Shown one piece after another: positions 7,219-14,068 of a stretch of 35,127 bases of DNA (position 1 is its first letter; the number at the start of each line of letters is the position of its first letter). Made by a program: the position numbers and the translations under genes. Under the pieces are notes generated by a model that was given only the letters and a program-made list of their open reading frames with translations, had not been told where the DNA came from and ran no database searches. The stretch is taken from the NCBI GenBank assembly GCA_031373545.1, contig JANMMT010000136.1, positions 1 through 35,127 on the forward strand, in the 5' to 3' direction. This DNA comes from JADCCX01 sp031373545 (GTDB lineage: Bacteria; Pseudomonadota; Alphaproteobacteria; Rhizobiales; Beijerinckiaceae).

Positions 7219-7448
7219 GGCTCACGCCTCGCCTTTTCTGCGCGGTCAGCCGCCGCGCGGGTGATGATTCGGAAAAAGCGGCGGAACACGGCGCGGGCCT
7301 CGGCCCGTTCCGATTTGCGCTCGGGTGCGGGGTCTTGCGCACGGCCCGAGAGGCGCAGCACAGCACGCGTGCGCCAAGTGCCGTGGAGCGAGGTGCCGTT
7401 GCGTGAGGTGCCATGGAGTGGGGGCGGGCCGGAAGGGGGATGGGTCAT
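7215..7448 (-). CDS. Small basic protein of unknown function in the GTA cluster
   Basis: I do not recognise this 77-residue product. It is Pro- and Arg-rich at the start (residues 1-40), then a charged helical segment containing VFRRFFRIITRAAADRAEKARR. The case for a real gene is context: its ATG overlaps the stop of the preceding small membrane protein gene (7445-7448) and its stop overlaps the start of the prohead protease gene (7215-7218). This keeps an unbroken chain of ATGA junctions. It has no counterpart in the RcGTA gene order that I know of. A spacer with fortuitous reading frame remains possible. Confidence 0.6.
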   Translation of the reverse strand: MTHPPSGPPPLHGTSRNGTSLHGTWRTRAVLRLSGRAQDPAPERKSERAEARAVFRRFFRIITRAAADRAEKARREP

Positions 7449-7660
7449 CGCTTGTCCTCATCGGTCAGGTGGTTGAAACGGGAGAGTTCGTGCAGGAATT
7501 CCTGCATGAAGGCTTCGGTGCGCCGCGCGGCATCGGCAGCCTCACGCACGGCAAAGGCCACGAGGGCGGAGGCCCCAAGGGCCCACATGACGAGCGCCAG
7601 ATGGCCGATGTCCGCGTGGACGATGAACGACTGAAACAGCTGATCAGCGAGCGCTGACAT
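7445..7660 (-). CDS. Small membrane protein between portal and prohead protease (g3.5-like)
   Basis: A 71-residue protein with one predicted transmembrane helix (GHLALVMWALGASALVAFAV, about residues 19-38) followed by a charged amphipathic tail. A small protein gene in this slot (portal to protease) is usual in GTA clusters, where it is called 3.5. ATG at 7658-7660 is preferred over the GTG two codons earlier because GGAGG lies at good spacing before it. It ends in an ATGA overlap with the next small gene. Function unknown; membrane location is inferred from hydrophobicity only. Confidence 0.75.
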   Translation of the reverse strand: MSALADQLFQSFIVHADIGHLALVMWALGASALVAFAVREAADAARRTEAFMQEFLHELSRFNHLTDEDKR

Positions 7661-7699
7661 GGGCACCTCCGGAAGGCTGGGGTTCGTGGTTGGGTTGGC

Positions 7700-8971
7700 T
7701 CAGCCCTGGTGATCTAGGCTGCCTGCGGCGAGTGCGCCGGGCTGAGGCACGATTAGCTGGGGCGGAATGTCCCTGGCGAATGCGGCCAGCCCCGCTGCAT
7801 CCAGCGGGGCGAAGCCGAGCGCCTCGCGCTTCTCGTTGACGGTGATGAAATCCGCCTGCGTCACAGCGGCCCACAGCGGCTCACGGCTTTCGTGCAGCGC
7901 ATCCACGCCGTCGTAGTTGGGCGTCAGCGTCAGTGCCGTGCCGAAATGTCCGCCGAGCCAGGCCGCCAGCCCCTGCGCCAGTTGCGTCACCAAAGGGGCA
8001 ACGCTCTGGCGCCAGAACACGCGGTTGGCCTCAGCGTAATTGGCGTGGGTGCTGTCGCCCGACAACCCCAGCACGAGGGGCGGCACGCCAAAGGCCAGTG
8101 CGATCTCGCGCGCGGCGACATTCTTCAGTTCGATGAAATCCATCTCCTTGGGGGTCAGCGACAGCGGCTTCCAATCGAGCCCACCCTCCAGCAGCAGGGG
8201 CCGGCCCGCATTGGCCGCGCCCTGAAAGCCTTCCTCCAGCTCGCGGCGCAGGCGCTCGTATTGCTCGTCGGTCATGTTCTGCCCGCCCGCCGCATAGACC
8301 AGCGCGCCCGAGGGACGGGCCGCATTGTCGAGCAGCGCCTTGTTCCAGCGCGAGGCCTCGTTGTGGATGTCGATGGCCGCGCCCGCTGTCTCCATGGGCG
8401 AAAGGCCGTAGTGGTCATCCACCGGATGGTGGCGCATGAGGTGCAGGATGGGCGAGGGCCCCTCCGCGCAAGCAAAGCGCACCACCCGCTCGCCCACGCG
8501 GTATTCATAGGCCTCCGGCCAGCCATCGGGGCCGGGCACGACCCGCATGCGGTCGGCGCGCAGCACATAAAGTTCCCGCGGGCGGCCCTCCAGTTCCACG
8601 CATTCCACATAAGCATTGCCCGAAAGCACGAGCTGGATCGTCAGCGCCTCCACGAACGCCGCCCCGGCCTGGCGCGGGTTGGGGGCGCGCAGCAGCGCCT
8701 CTGCCTCCTTCATCACCTCCGGGTCGGCCGCCATCACATCCAACGGCACGGAGGACGCCGCCTCCGCGAGCAGGCGCACGCAGCGGTGCGCAATGGGGTT
8801 GGCCTGGAAGCCTTCGCGGGCAAAGCCGGCGTAATCGCGGGGCGTCCAGACGGCGCGCCCCTGGCTCTGGATGGCGATCAGCGGCCCGGCGCGCGAGGCT
8901 TTGGTGTCAGCGGGCACAGGTGTGCGATCCGCCCCGGCGAACCGGCGCAGGCGAGAGAGGATGGTGGCCAT
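7700..8971 (-). CDS. GTA gp3-like HK97-family portal protein
   Basis: A 423-residue HK97-type portal protein (RcGTA gene 3), which forms the dodecameric DNA entry ring at one capsid vertex. Family signatures include NPIAHRCVRLLAEAASSVPL near residue 60, NAYVECV (about residue 118), HHPVDDHYGLSPMETA, the LLLEGGLDWKPLSLTPKEMDFIELKN strand region and FGVPPLVLGLSGDSTHANYAEANRVFW, a very conserved portal block. The ATG at 8971 follows GGAG at normal spacing. A terminator-like hairpin separates it from the terminase gene upstream. Confidence 0.95.
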   Translation of the reverse strand: MATILSRLRRFAGADRTPVPADTKASRAGPLIAIQSQGRAVWTPRDYAGFAREGFQANPIAHRCVRLLAEAASSVPLDVMAADPEVMKEAEALLRAPNPRQAGAAFVEALTIQLVLSGNAYVECVELEGRPRELYVLRADRMRVVPGPDGWPEAYEYRVGERVVRFACAEGPSPILHLMRHHPVDDHYGLSPMETAGAAIDIHNEASRWNKALLDNAARPSGALVYAAGGQNMTDEQYERLRRELEEGFQGAANAGRPLLLEGGLDWKPLSLTPKEMDFIELKNVAAREIALAFGVPPLVLGLSGDSTHANYAEANRVFWRQSVAPLVTQLAQGLAAWLGGHFGTALTLTPNYDGVDALHESREPLWAAVTQADFITVNEKREALGFAPLDAAGLAAFARDIPPQLIVPQPGALAAGSLDHQG

Positions 8972-8991
8972 GGGAGAATCTCCAGAATGCG

Positions 8992-9017
8992 AAAAAGCCG
9001 CCCGGTGGGGCGGCTTT
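8992..9017 (-). terminator. Intrinsic-terminator-like hairpin between terminase and portal genes
   Basis: On the minus strand a perfect 10-bp stem (AAAGCCGCCC / GGGCGGCTTT, 8994-9017) with the four-base loop CACC is followed by a run of five T. This is the standard layout of a Rho-independent terminator, in the same direction as the GTA genes and within the 70-base gap between terL and portal. It would end or attenuate transcription from the terminase promoter before the head genes. Whether it works as a terminator is inferred. Confidence 0.65.
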
Positions 9018-9041
9018 GGGAAAATGACTTGGTAGGCTGGC

Positions 9042-10412
9042 TTACAACCCCCGCACCCTCGGCCTTGGCCTTTCAGGCTCGCTCAGCGCTGTCAGCGCCC
9101 AGACCAGAGCATCCAGCCGGTCGGGCGAGCGGCCATCGGGCAGGCCGTCCACACCGAACAGGCACATCTCGTCTTCCAGCTCCGGGAAGTTTCCGGCGTG
9201 GCGCACGCGGCCCTGTGCATAGAGTGCGGCGACGGGCTCCGCCCGCACATACTTGCCGCGGCTGGCGCGCACCTTCACGATCGGCAGCGTCGGTTCCACA
9301 TGGCGCAGAACGCTTTCGGCCATGTCGCCGCCCTGGTTGATTTCCACCACCACGGCGTCGGCCTCCAGCGTCTGCCACAGCGCCACCACGCGGGCGGCCC
9401 AGGCCTCGGGCCGCGTCGCCGTCACCGTGCCATCGGCCAGCACCACAAGGCGTCCGTCGTGCAGGCGGCCTGCCGCCACAAGGCCGCAGCGTGAGGCCGC
9501 GCCCGAGCCTGCGGGCGGGTCCACCGCCACCACGATGCGGGCGAGGTTTTCCGTGTCGGGCGGCGCGATGCGAACGGCATCCAGTTGCGCGCGGCTCCAG
9601 AAGGCGTCGCTGCGCTCCTCCACGAATTCGCCGTCCAGTTCCTGGCGCCCGAGGCGCGTGCCTTCATACCGCCCCACCACGCGGACCAGAAAATCCGGCG
9701 CGAGGTTGTAGGCATTGGCGCGGGTCGGCGCATGGGTCAGAGCCGTGGCCCGGTCTGCCGCCAGCCGTTTGAGCAGCGGCGTCGGGCGCGGCGTCGTCGT
9801 CACCACCTCACGGGGATGCGCGCCCAGCCGCAGGGCAAACTGCAGGTTGTCCCAGGTCGGCTCGGCGTTGCGCCATTTGGCGAGTTCATCGCACCAGGCC
9901 CCGTCGAATTGCGGGCCACGCAGGCTTTCAGGCTCCTCGGCGGAAAACGCCTGCGCGATGGCCCCGTTGGGCCAGACCAGCCGGCGCCGGCCGACTTCCC
10001 AGGTGGGGCGCTCGGCACGCCGGTGAATGGCCAGCAGGCCCGAGACCCCGTCCACCATCACGTCGCGCACATCGGCGAAGGTTTCCCCCACCAGAGCGAT
10101 CCGCCCCAGCGGGGCCACGCCGCGTTTGGTATCGCCCTTGACGGCGGCACGCACCCATTCAGCCCCTGTGCGGGTCTTGCCTGCGCCGCGCCCACCCAGC
10201 ACCAGCCAGACCATCCAAGGCTGGCCATTCGCCGCAAAAGCGGGAGGGAGTTGATCGGTCCGCGCAAAGGTGGGCCAGTCGGTGAGCAGCGCCTCGAGCT
10301 GGCGCGGGCTGAGCCCGGCCAGAAACTCTCCGAGCGGGTCGAGAGGCGGCGCTGGTTCAACTTGTGGCTTCGACGAGGTCGCGCCGGCTGCGGATCTGCC
10401 GCAATTTGGCAT
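9042..10412 (-). CDS. terL: GTA gp2-like large terminase subunit
   Basis: A large terminase of the GTA gene 2 family, with an ATPase domain that packages DNA and an RNase H-like nuclease domain that cuts headfuls. Counting from ATG at 10412 (456 residues), Walker A is GGRGAGKT at residues 73-80. Walker B and its catalytic acid lie in FDGAWCDELAKW, and the nuclease domain begins around RIVVAVDPPAGSG. The start is uncertain: in-frame ATGs at 10439, 10460 (with GGGGAG upstream) and 10478 would add 9 to 22 residues, all overlapping the preceding small gene. The conserved family sequence begins only near LAGLSPRQLEALL, so the shortest ATG form is given. Confidence 0.93.
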   Translation of the reverse strand: MPNCGRSAAGATSSKPQVEPAPPLDPLGEFLAGLSPRQLEALLTDWPTFARTDQLPPAFAANGQPWMVWLVLGGRGAGKTRTGAEWVRAAVKGDTKRGVAPLGRIALVGETFADVRDVMVDGVSGLLAIHRRAERPTWEVGRRRLVWPNGAIAQAFSAEEPESLRGPQFDGAWCDELAKWRNAEPTWDNLQFALRLGAHPREVVTTTPRPTPLLKRLAADRATALTHAPTRANAYNLAPDFLVRVVGRYEGTRLGRQELDGEFVEERSDAFWSRAQLDAVRIAPPDTENLARIVVAVDPPAGSGAASRCGLVAAGRLHDGRLVVLADGTVTATRPEAWAARVVALWQTLEADAVVVEINQGGDMAESVLRHVEPTLPIVKVRASRGKYVRAEPVAALYAQGRVRHAGNFPELEDEMCLFGVDGLPDGRSPDRLDALVWALTALSEPERPRPRVRGL

Positions 10413-10716
10413 CGAGGGCGGCCCGCAGGCTTTCCACATCTTCGGGCGTTTCTTCCCCATCGGCCTGCTCCCCTTCATCTGTCACGGAATCGGCAGCGGT
10501 CAGTTCCCGCAGGGTTTTGGCGAGCACAGCCAGCACGCGGGCATCGCGCTCGGCATCGGCAGCGGCGCGCGGACCCAGTGCGATACGCGCCTCCACCTCC
10601 GCCGCCTGTCGCTCTGCCGCCCGCCACAGACGGGCCGTCAGGGCGAGACGCGGATTGTCCGGGATGGTGCCGGCCTCTTCTTGATTTCGGGTGTGTTTTT
10701 TCACGCTGTGAGCCAT
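10357..10716 (-). CDS. GTA gp1-like small terminase subunit
   Basis: A 119-residue, mostly helical, charged protein at the head of the GTA cluster, in the position of RcGTA gene 1, which acts as the small terminase (TerS). Residues 15-60 (NPRLALTARLWRAAERQAAEVEARIALG) and the C-terminal half (DVESLRAALDAKLRQIRSRRDLVEATS) look like coiled-coil segments. ATG at 10714-10716 follows GGGGAGG at good spacing; the open frame starts ten codons earlier without a site. It overlaps the large terminase gene by at least 56 bases. The TerS assignment rests on position and general character, not on a clear motif. Confidence 0.7.
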   Translation of the reverse strand: MAHSVKKHTRNQEEAGTIPDNPRLALTARLWRAAERQAAEVEARIALGPRAAADAERDARVLAVLAKTLRELTAADSVTDEGEQADGEETPEDVESLRAALDAKLRQIRSRRDLVEATS

Positions 10717-10796
10717 AAATGCCTCCCCAGCAGCCAGCAGAATCATCTTCGGTTACGCAACCCCGCCCACCAGCCGCACTTCTTGAGCGTGCCCTG

Positions 10797-10825
10797 AGAT
10801 TGCCTGAGGATCGTACCTATGTCAA
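10797..10825 (-). promoter_or_regulatory. Candidate sigma-70-type promoter upstream of the GTA cluster
   Basis: On the minus strand a perfect TTGACA (10820-10825) is followed, after a 17-base spacer, by CAATCT (10797-10802), a poor -10 match. It lies about 80 bases ahead of the TerS-like start in the 141-base gap after the YcgN-like gene. The -35 and spacing are good and the -10 is weak, as would fit an activator-dependent promoter. RcGTA clusters are driven through GafA/CtrA, but no operator was identified here. Confidence 0.35.
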
Positions 10826-10857
10826 GGACTATTTTCCTAATAGAAATGGGGGATTTT

Positions 10858-11346
10858 TCAGAGTTTGTTAACCCTGACACGTCGGCTTTTGTCAGCCGAG
10901 TTGGGCCAGGCACGGATTCTCGCCTTCATATCCTCCACGTCGACGTCGTCCTCCGAAGCATAGACGGCACCTTTCACGGAAATTCCGGCCTTGATTACGG
11001 TGCCAGGATCGCCTGAGATCAGTGGATGCCAATCAGCCAATTCCTTGCCCTCCGCGATCATGCGGTAGGCGCAGGTGGGTGGCAGCCAGCGCAGATTGCG
11101 CACCTCGTGCGGTGTCAGTGTCACGCAATCGGGCACGCGGCTGGCGCGGTTGGTGTAATCGCTGCACCGGCAGGCACCGGCATCGAAAAGCCGACAGGCA
11201 ACATCCGTGAAATAGAGCGCGCCGTCGTCTTCATCTTCGAGCTTGACGAGGCAGCACCGCCCGCAGCCGTCACAAAGGCTTTCCCACTCCAGGGCGTTCA
11301 TATCCTCGAGCGACTTACGTTTCCAGAACGGCATATCGGATGGCAT
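10858..11346 (-). CDS. YcgN family cysteine cluster protein (UPF0260)
   Basis: A 162-residue YcgN/UPF0260 protein. The family is small, cytoplasmic and cysteine-rich, presumed to bind metal, of unproven function. The cysteine cluster reads CDGCGRCC near residues 25-32, followed by LFDAGACRCSDYTNR, CVTLTP and a LPPTCAYR segment, all family hallmarks. ATG at 11346 was chosen because MPFWKRKSLEDMNALEWESLC a few residues later is the family's start; the frame is open 23 codons further upstream. It shares strand with the TadG-like gene 31 bases upstream and may be read from the same transcript. It is not a GTA gene. Confidence 0.88.
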   Translation of the reverse strand: MPSDMPFWKRKSLEDMNALEWESLCDGCGRCCLVKLEDEDDGALYFTDVACRLFDAGACRCSDYTNRASRVPDCVTLTPHEVRNLRWLPPTCAYRMIAEGKELADWHPLISGDPGTVIKAGISVKGAVYASEDDVDVEDMKARIRAWPNSADKSRRVRVNKL

Positions 11347-11377
11347 CGGCCACTCATGCGCGCGAAACGGGCCGCGA

Positions 11378-13015
11378 TCAATACGTGAGGCGCAGCGCCA
11401 CCAGTTGCTGGGCAATGTTGCGGAAGATGCCGTCGAGTTGCGAGGCGCTGGGCGAGTTGTAATACATGTCGAGCCGCGAGGCGCAGGCCCCGTAAAGCGA
11501 CAGGTTCGCCGCCGTGCCCGCTTCCAGCGTGATCGTGTAGATCAGCACGCCGCGGTTTTTCAGGTTGGTGCAGGTTTGCTGCACCCAGCCATCCACGTTG
11601 CGCGCCGCCGTGGTCTGATCGGTGGCGTTGAAGCGCCCCGAAGCGAGAAAACCATAGGCGCCGTAATCGGATTTGTTGGCGGTGCCGCTTGAACCATAGA
11701 CGACGTTCTCCCCGTCCGTCAGCAGCACGATGACCTTCTGCACCGTCGGGTCCGTGAAGGAGCGCCCCTCCGTATAAGGCGGATCGGGCGAGAGCACGCG
11801 CCAGCCCCACATCAGCCCTTCGGAGACGTTGGTGCCCGAGCCGTTCCAGTAGCGCATGGCGCTGATGTTGGTCTTGAGCTTGGTAAAATCATCGGTCAGC
11901 GGCACGATCGGCGTCGGGCAGGCGCGGTTGGGGCCGTTGGTATTGTTCTGTCCCGTGGTGACATTGGGCGCGGTTTCCACAATCGCCACCGGGCGCGGCA
12001 CGGCCGTGTCGTATTTGGCGACGGAGCGCTGCTTCTGGCTGTCCGTGCCGCCCACCCCGTCGGCGAGGTAGGAGTTGTTGTAGGCTGTGGCGCTGTTGCC
12101 GCCCGCCGCCGCGCCGCCCGGCTCATCGGGTGCGAAATACGGCACGAACAGGCTGGAAGGATCGCCCACCGAAGGCGGCGTGTCATTGAGCGCATAGGCG
12201 CCGGGCCGCGCCTCCACGCAGCCCTTCCAGGGCAGCTGCATTTTGGTGAAAAGCGTGGTGTGGTTGACCTTCGTGCCGGCGGGCGACCCGGTGGGCGCAT
12301 CGAAATTGGAGCCATGCAGCGGGTTCTGCGCGTTCCAGTCGATCCAGGTCGAGCTGTAGCTGTCGCCCATCACATTGACGGACGTGACGAAAGGCACGAG
12401 CGAGATCTTCAACGTGCGCCCGTTGGTGGCCGCATTCTTGAGGATATCGACCAGGCTGGTCGCCGCCGTGCGCAAGTTGCCGATGCGGTTGTTGCTCTCC
12501 ATCGAGCCCGTGTTGTCGAGCACCAGCGCCACTTCGAGGTGGTTCTTGCCCCGCTTGGCCTCGGACACGAGCTGGAAACACTGCTGCGACTGGCCGAGGA
12601 TGTAGCCGAAATTCAGCGCCACACAGCCCTCGTAGGTCGCCTTCACCGTCCACTCGTTGCTCGCAAGCACGCCCAGATTGCCCCCGACCACCGCCGTCGT
12701 CGCAGGATTGGCGGTCATGAACCTGTCGATCGTGGCACGCAGATCAGCTTCGCTGCGCCCGTTGCTTTCGGTCGAGGCCGCGATCACACCTGCATCGAGC
12801 GCGGCCTGCACCTGCGCCTTCGCGCCACTGACGCGGCTGTAATCCACCGCCACTCCGCCCGCCGTGATGAGTGGAACGAGGGCCAGGGCTGTTGCCAGGG
12901 TGAGGTTGCCGCGCTTGTCGCGGGCAAAGCGGCGGAGCACCCGCCCTGCAGGCTGATCCGGCATGCGGGCCGTCGGCTCTGAATCTTGCGCATTCCCATT
13001 GATCATCGCCAGCAT
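11378..13015 (-). CDS. TadG-like pilus assembly protein with vWA domain
   Basis: A 545-residue protein of the TadE/G-like family. After a basic N-terminus a single transmembrane segment (about residues 38-56, GNLTLATALALVPLITAGG, then VAVDYSRVSGAKAQVQAALD) forms the Tad-like anchor that opens these proteins. A von Willebrand A domain follows, with its metal site at D167 (DNTGSMESNN) and a second acidic loop at VLLTDGENV. The C-terminus SASQLDGIFRNIAQQLVALRLTY is typical of the rhizobial versions. Such proteins are envelope-attached and usually linked to Flp/Tad pili, but no other tad genes are here, so the link is by family only. The start could also be the ATG three codons later. Confidence 0.87.
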   Translation of the reverse strand: MLAMINGNAQDSEPTARMPDQPAGRVLRRFARDKRGNLTLATALALVPLITAGGVAVDYSRVSGAKAQVQAALDAGVIAASTESNGRSEADLRATIDRFMTANPATTAVVGGNLGVLASNEWTVKATYEGCVALNFGYILGQSQQCFQLVSEAKRGKNHLEVALVLDNTGSMESNNRIGNLRTAATSLVDILKNAATNGRTLKISLVPFVTSVNVMGDSYSSTWIDWNAQNPLHGSNFDAPTGSPAGTKVNHTTLFTKMQLPWKGCVEARPGAYALNDTPPSVGDPSSLFVPYFAPDEPGGAAAGGNSATAYNNSYLADGVGGTDSQKQRSVAKYDTAVPRPVAIVETAPNVTTGQNNTNGPNRACPTPIVPLTDDFTKLKTNISAMRYWNGSGTNVSEGLMWGWRVLSPDPPYTEGRSFTDPTVQKVIVLLTDGENVVYGSSGTANKSDYGAYGFLASGRFNATDQTTAARNVDGWVQQTCTNLKNRGVLIYTITLEAGTAANLSLYGACASRLDMYYNSPSASQLDGIFRNIAQQLVALRLTY

Positions 13016-13243
13016 CCCGTTCTGTCGGGGCTGACGTTACAGGAGGCGTTTTACAGGCGCTTTAAGCGGATTGTTGCGATTTGAGCGAATATCTGCGGAG
13101 ATTTTGACGCTGAGACATGCGATTTTGCTGGCATAATTAGCCATTCACCCCTCGGTCATGTGATAAACGCAATACGGCCGCACCGTTGCCGCTTTTGTGC
13201 ACTGCAATAAACTGGGGCCGGCACATGGGACAGGACATCAACA

Positions 13244-13666
13244 TTGCGTTCAACACTCCGGATCAGTGCCGCCTGCGCGGCTGTTTTCGCGGCCTTGCCA
13301 TTCTTGGCTCATGCCAATTCCGATCAACCCGGCGGGGTTGGCCACACCACCACATCCAGCGTGACAGGCGTGGTCCAACCTGGGCAGACTGGTCTCGCCT
13401 CCTATTACGGTTCCGAATTGCATGGCCGCAAGACGGCCAGCGGCGAACGGTTCAACCAGCATCATCTGACGGCCGCGCATCGCTCGGCCCCCTTTGGCAC
13501 GCGCTACCGTGTCACGAGCCTGTCGACACAGCGCAGCGTGGTGGTGCGCGTGAATGACCGCGGACCTTTCGTGCGCGGGCGAATCATCGACATCTCCGCC
13601 GCCGCGGCCAAGGCCATCGGCATGCATGGCCGGGGCGTGGGGCGTGTGCGCCTGGAGCGGATCTGA
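13244..13666 (+). CDS. rlpA: RlpA-like septal ring lytic transglycosylase
   Basis: A 140-residue RlpA protein, a periplasmic double-psi beta-barrel enzyme that cleaves denuded glycan strands. A signal peptide (MRSTLRISAACAAVFAALPFLAHA, 24 residues) precedes the barrel. Family residues are visible: GLASYYG (50-56), G-ERFN with E68, H79 in LTAAHR, and D105 in VRVNDRGPF, then GRIIDISAAAAKAIGM. There is no C-terminal SPOR domain, so septal targeting is not evident. The start is TTG at 13244, with AGGA about nine bases upstream; no in-frame ATG precedes the signal peptide. Upstream is a 228-base divergent gap shared with the TadG-like gene; no convincing promoter was found there. Confidence 0.88.
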   Translation: MRSTLRISAACAAVFAALPFLAHANSDQPGGVGHTTTSSVTGVVQPGQTGLASYYGSELHGRKTASGERFNQHHLTAAHRSAPFGTRYRVTSLSTQRSVVVRVNDRGPFVRGRIIDISAAAAKAIGMHGRGVGRVRLERI

Positions 13667-13759
13667 GCTTCGTTGGTCCGTCCTGGCGGGCCAAGCGATG
13701 ACAGGCCTGGTCTTTTGTACGCAGGCTGCTCGCCTCATCCGGAGCAGGCCCTTGATCAC

Positions 13760-13794
13760 AAAACCGCTTCACACTTTTCCGCGACATGCTCTAA
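13760..13794. repeat. Half-copy of a palindromic intergenic repeat
   Basis: The gap before xseB ends with a stretch containing CACTTTTCCGCGACATGCTC. The last ten bases (CGACATGCTC, 13782-13791) recur as the right arm of the perfect palindrome at 30909-30957. Only one arm is present here. The type resembles interspersed palindromes common in Hyphomicrobiales genomes. Confidence 0.45.
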
Positions 13795-13804
13795 GAGACG
13801 TTCC

Positions 13805-14062
13805 ATGAGCACCGCCGCCGCCCCAACCGCCGATATTGCCGCCCTGCCCTTCGAGGAGGCCATGCGCCAGCTTGAACAGATCGTGCAGAGGCTCGAGCGC
13901 GGCGACGTGCCGCTGGAGGAATCCATCTCAATCTATGAGCGCGGCAACCAGCTCCGGCAGCACTGCGAGGCACTGCTCAAGCAGGCCGAACTCAAGGTCG
14001 AGGTGATCACGCAGGGTGCGGATGGGAAAGCGAATGGCACGCGCCCGCTGGATGTCGAATAG
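13805..14062 (+). CDS. xseB: Exodeoxyribonuclease VII small subunit
   Basis: An 85-residue XseB, the small subunit of exonuclease VII, which degrades single-stranded DNA together with XseA in the cytoplasm. The signature LPFEEAMRQLEQIVQRLERGDVPLEESISIYERG spans residues 17-50, followed by the final helix QLRQHCEALLKQAELKVEVI. ATG at 13805 was chosen because the family begins a few residues before LPFEEA; the open frame extends 44 codons upstream. The large subunit gene is not in the window. In related genomes, as I recall, dxs and tlyA lie between xseB and the methyltransferase gene; here the methyltransferase follows after 6 bases. Confidence 0.95.
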   Translation: MSTAAAPTADIAALPFEEAMRQLEQIVQRLERGDVPLEESISIYERGNQLRQHCEALLKQAELKVEVITQGADGKANGTRPLDVE

Positions 14063-14068
14063 ACCCTT

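Noticed and set aside
6611..7414. Upstream extension of the capsid frame, giving a 683-residue protein
   Set aside because: The extension reads over the prohead protease gene in another frame. ATG at 6610 has a ribosome site and the expected ATGA overlap.
10819..11016. 65-codon plus-strand frame starting near the GTA promoter region
   Set aside because: It mostly overlaps the YcgN-like gene on the other strand, has no ribosome site and no recognisable features.
13016..13243. Divergent gap between the TadG-like and rlpA genes, examined for promoters
   Set aside because: A TTGACG at 13104 and a CATAAT at 13132 are 22 bases apart, outside normal spacing; no pair worth listing was found.
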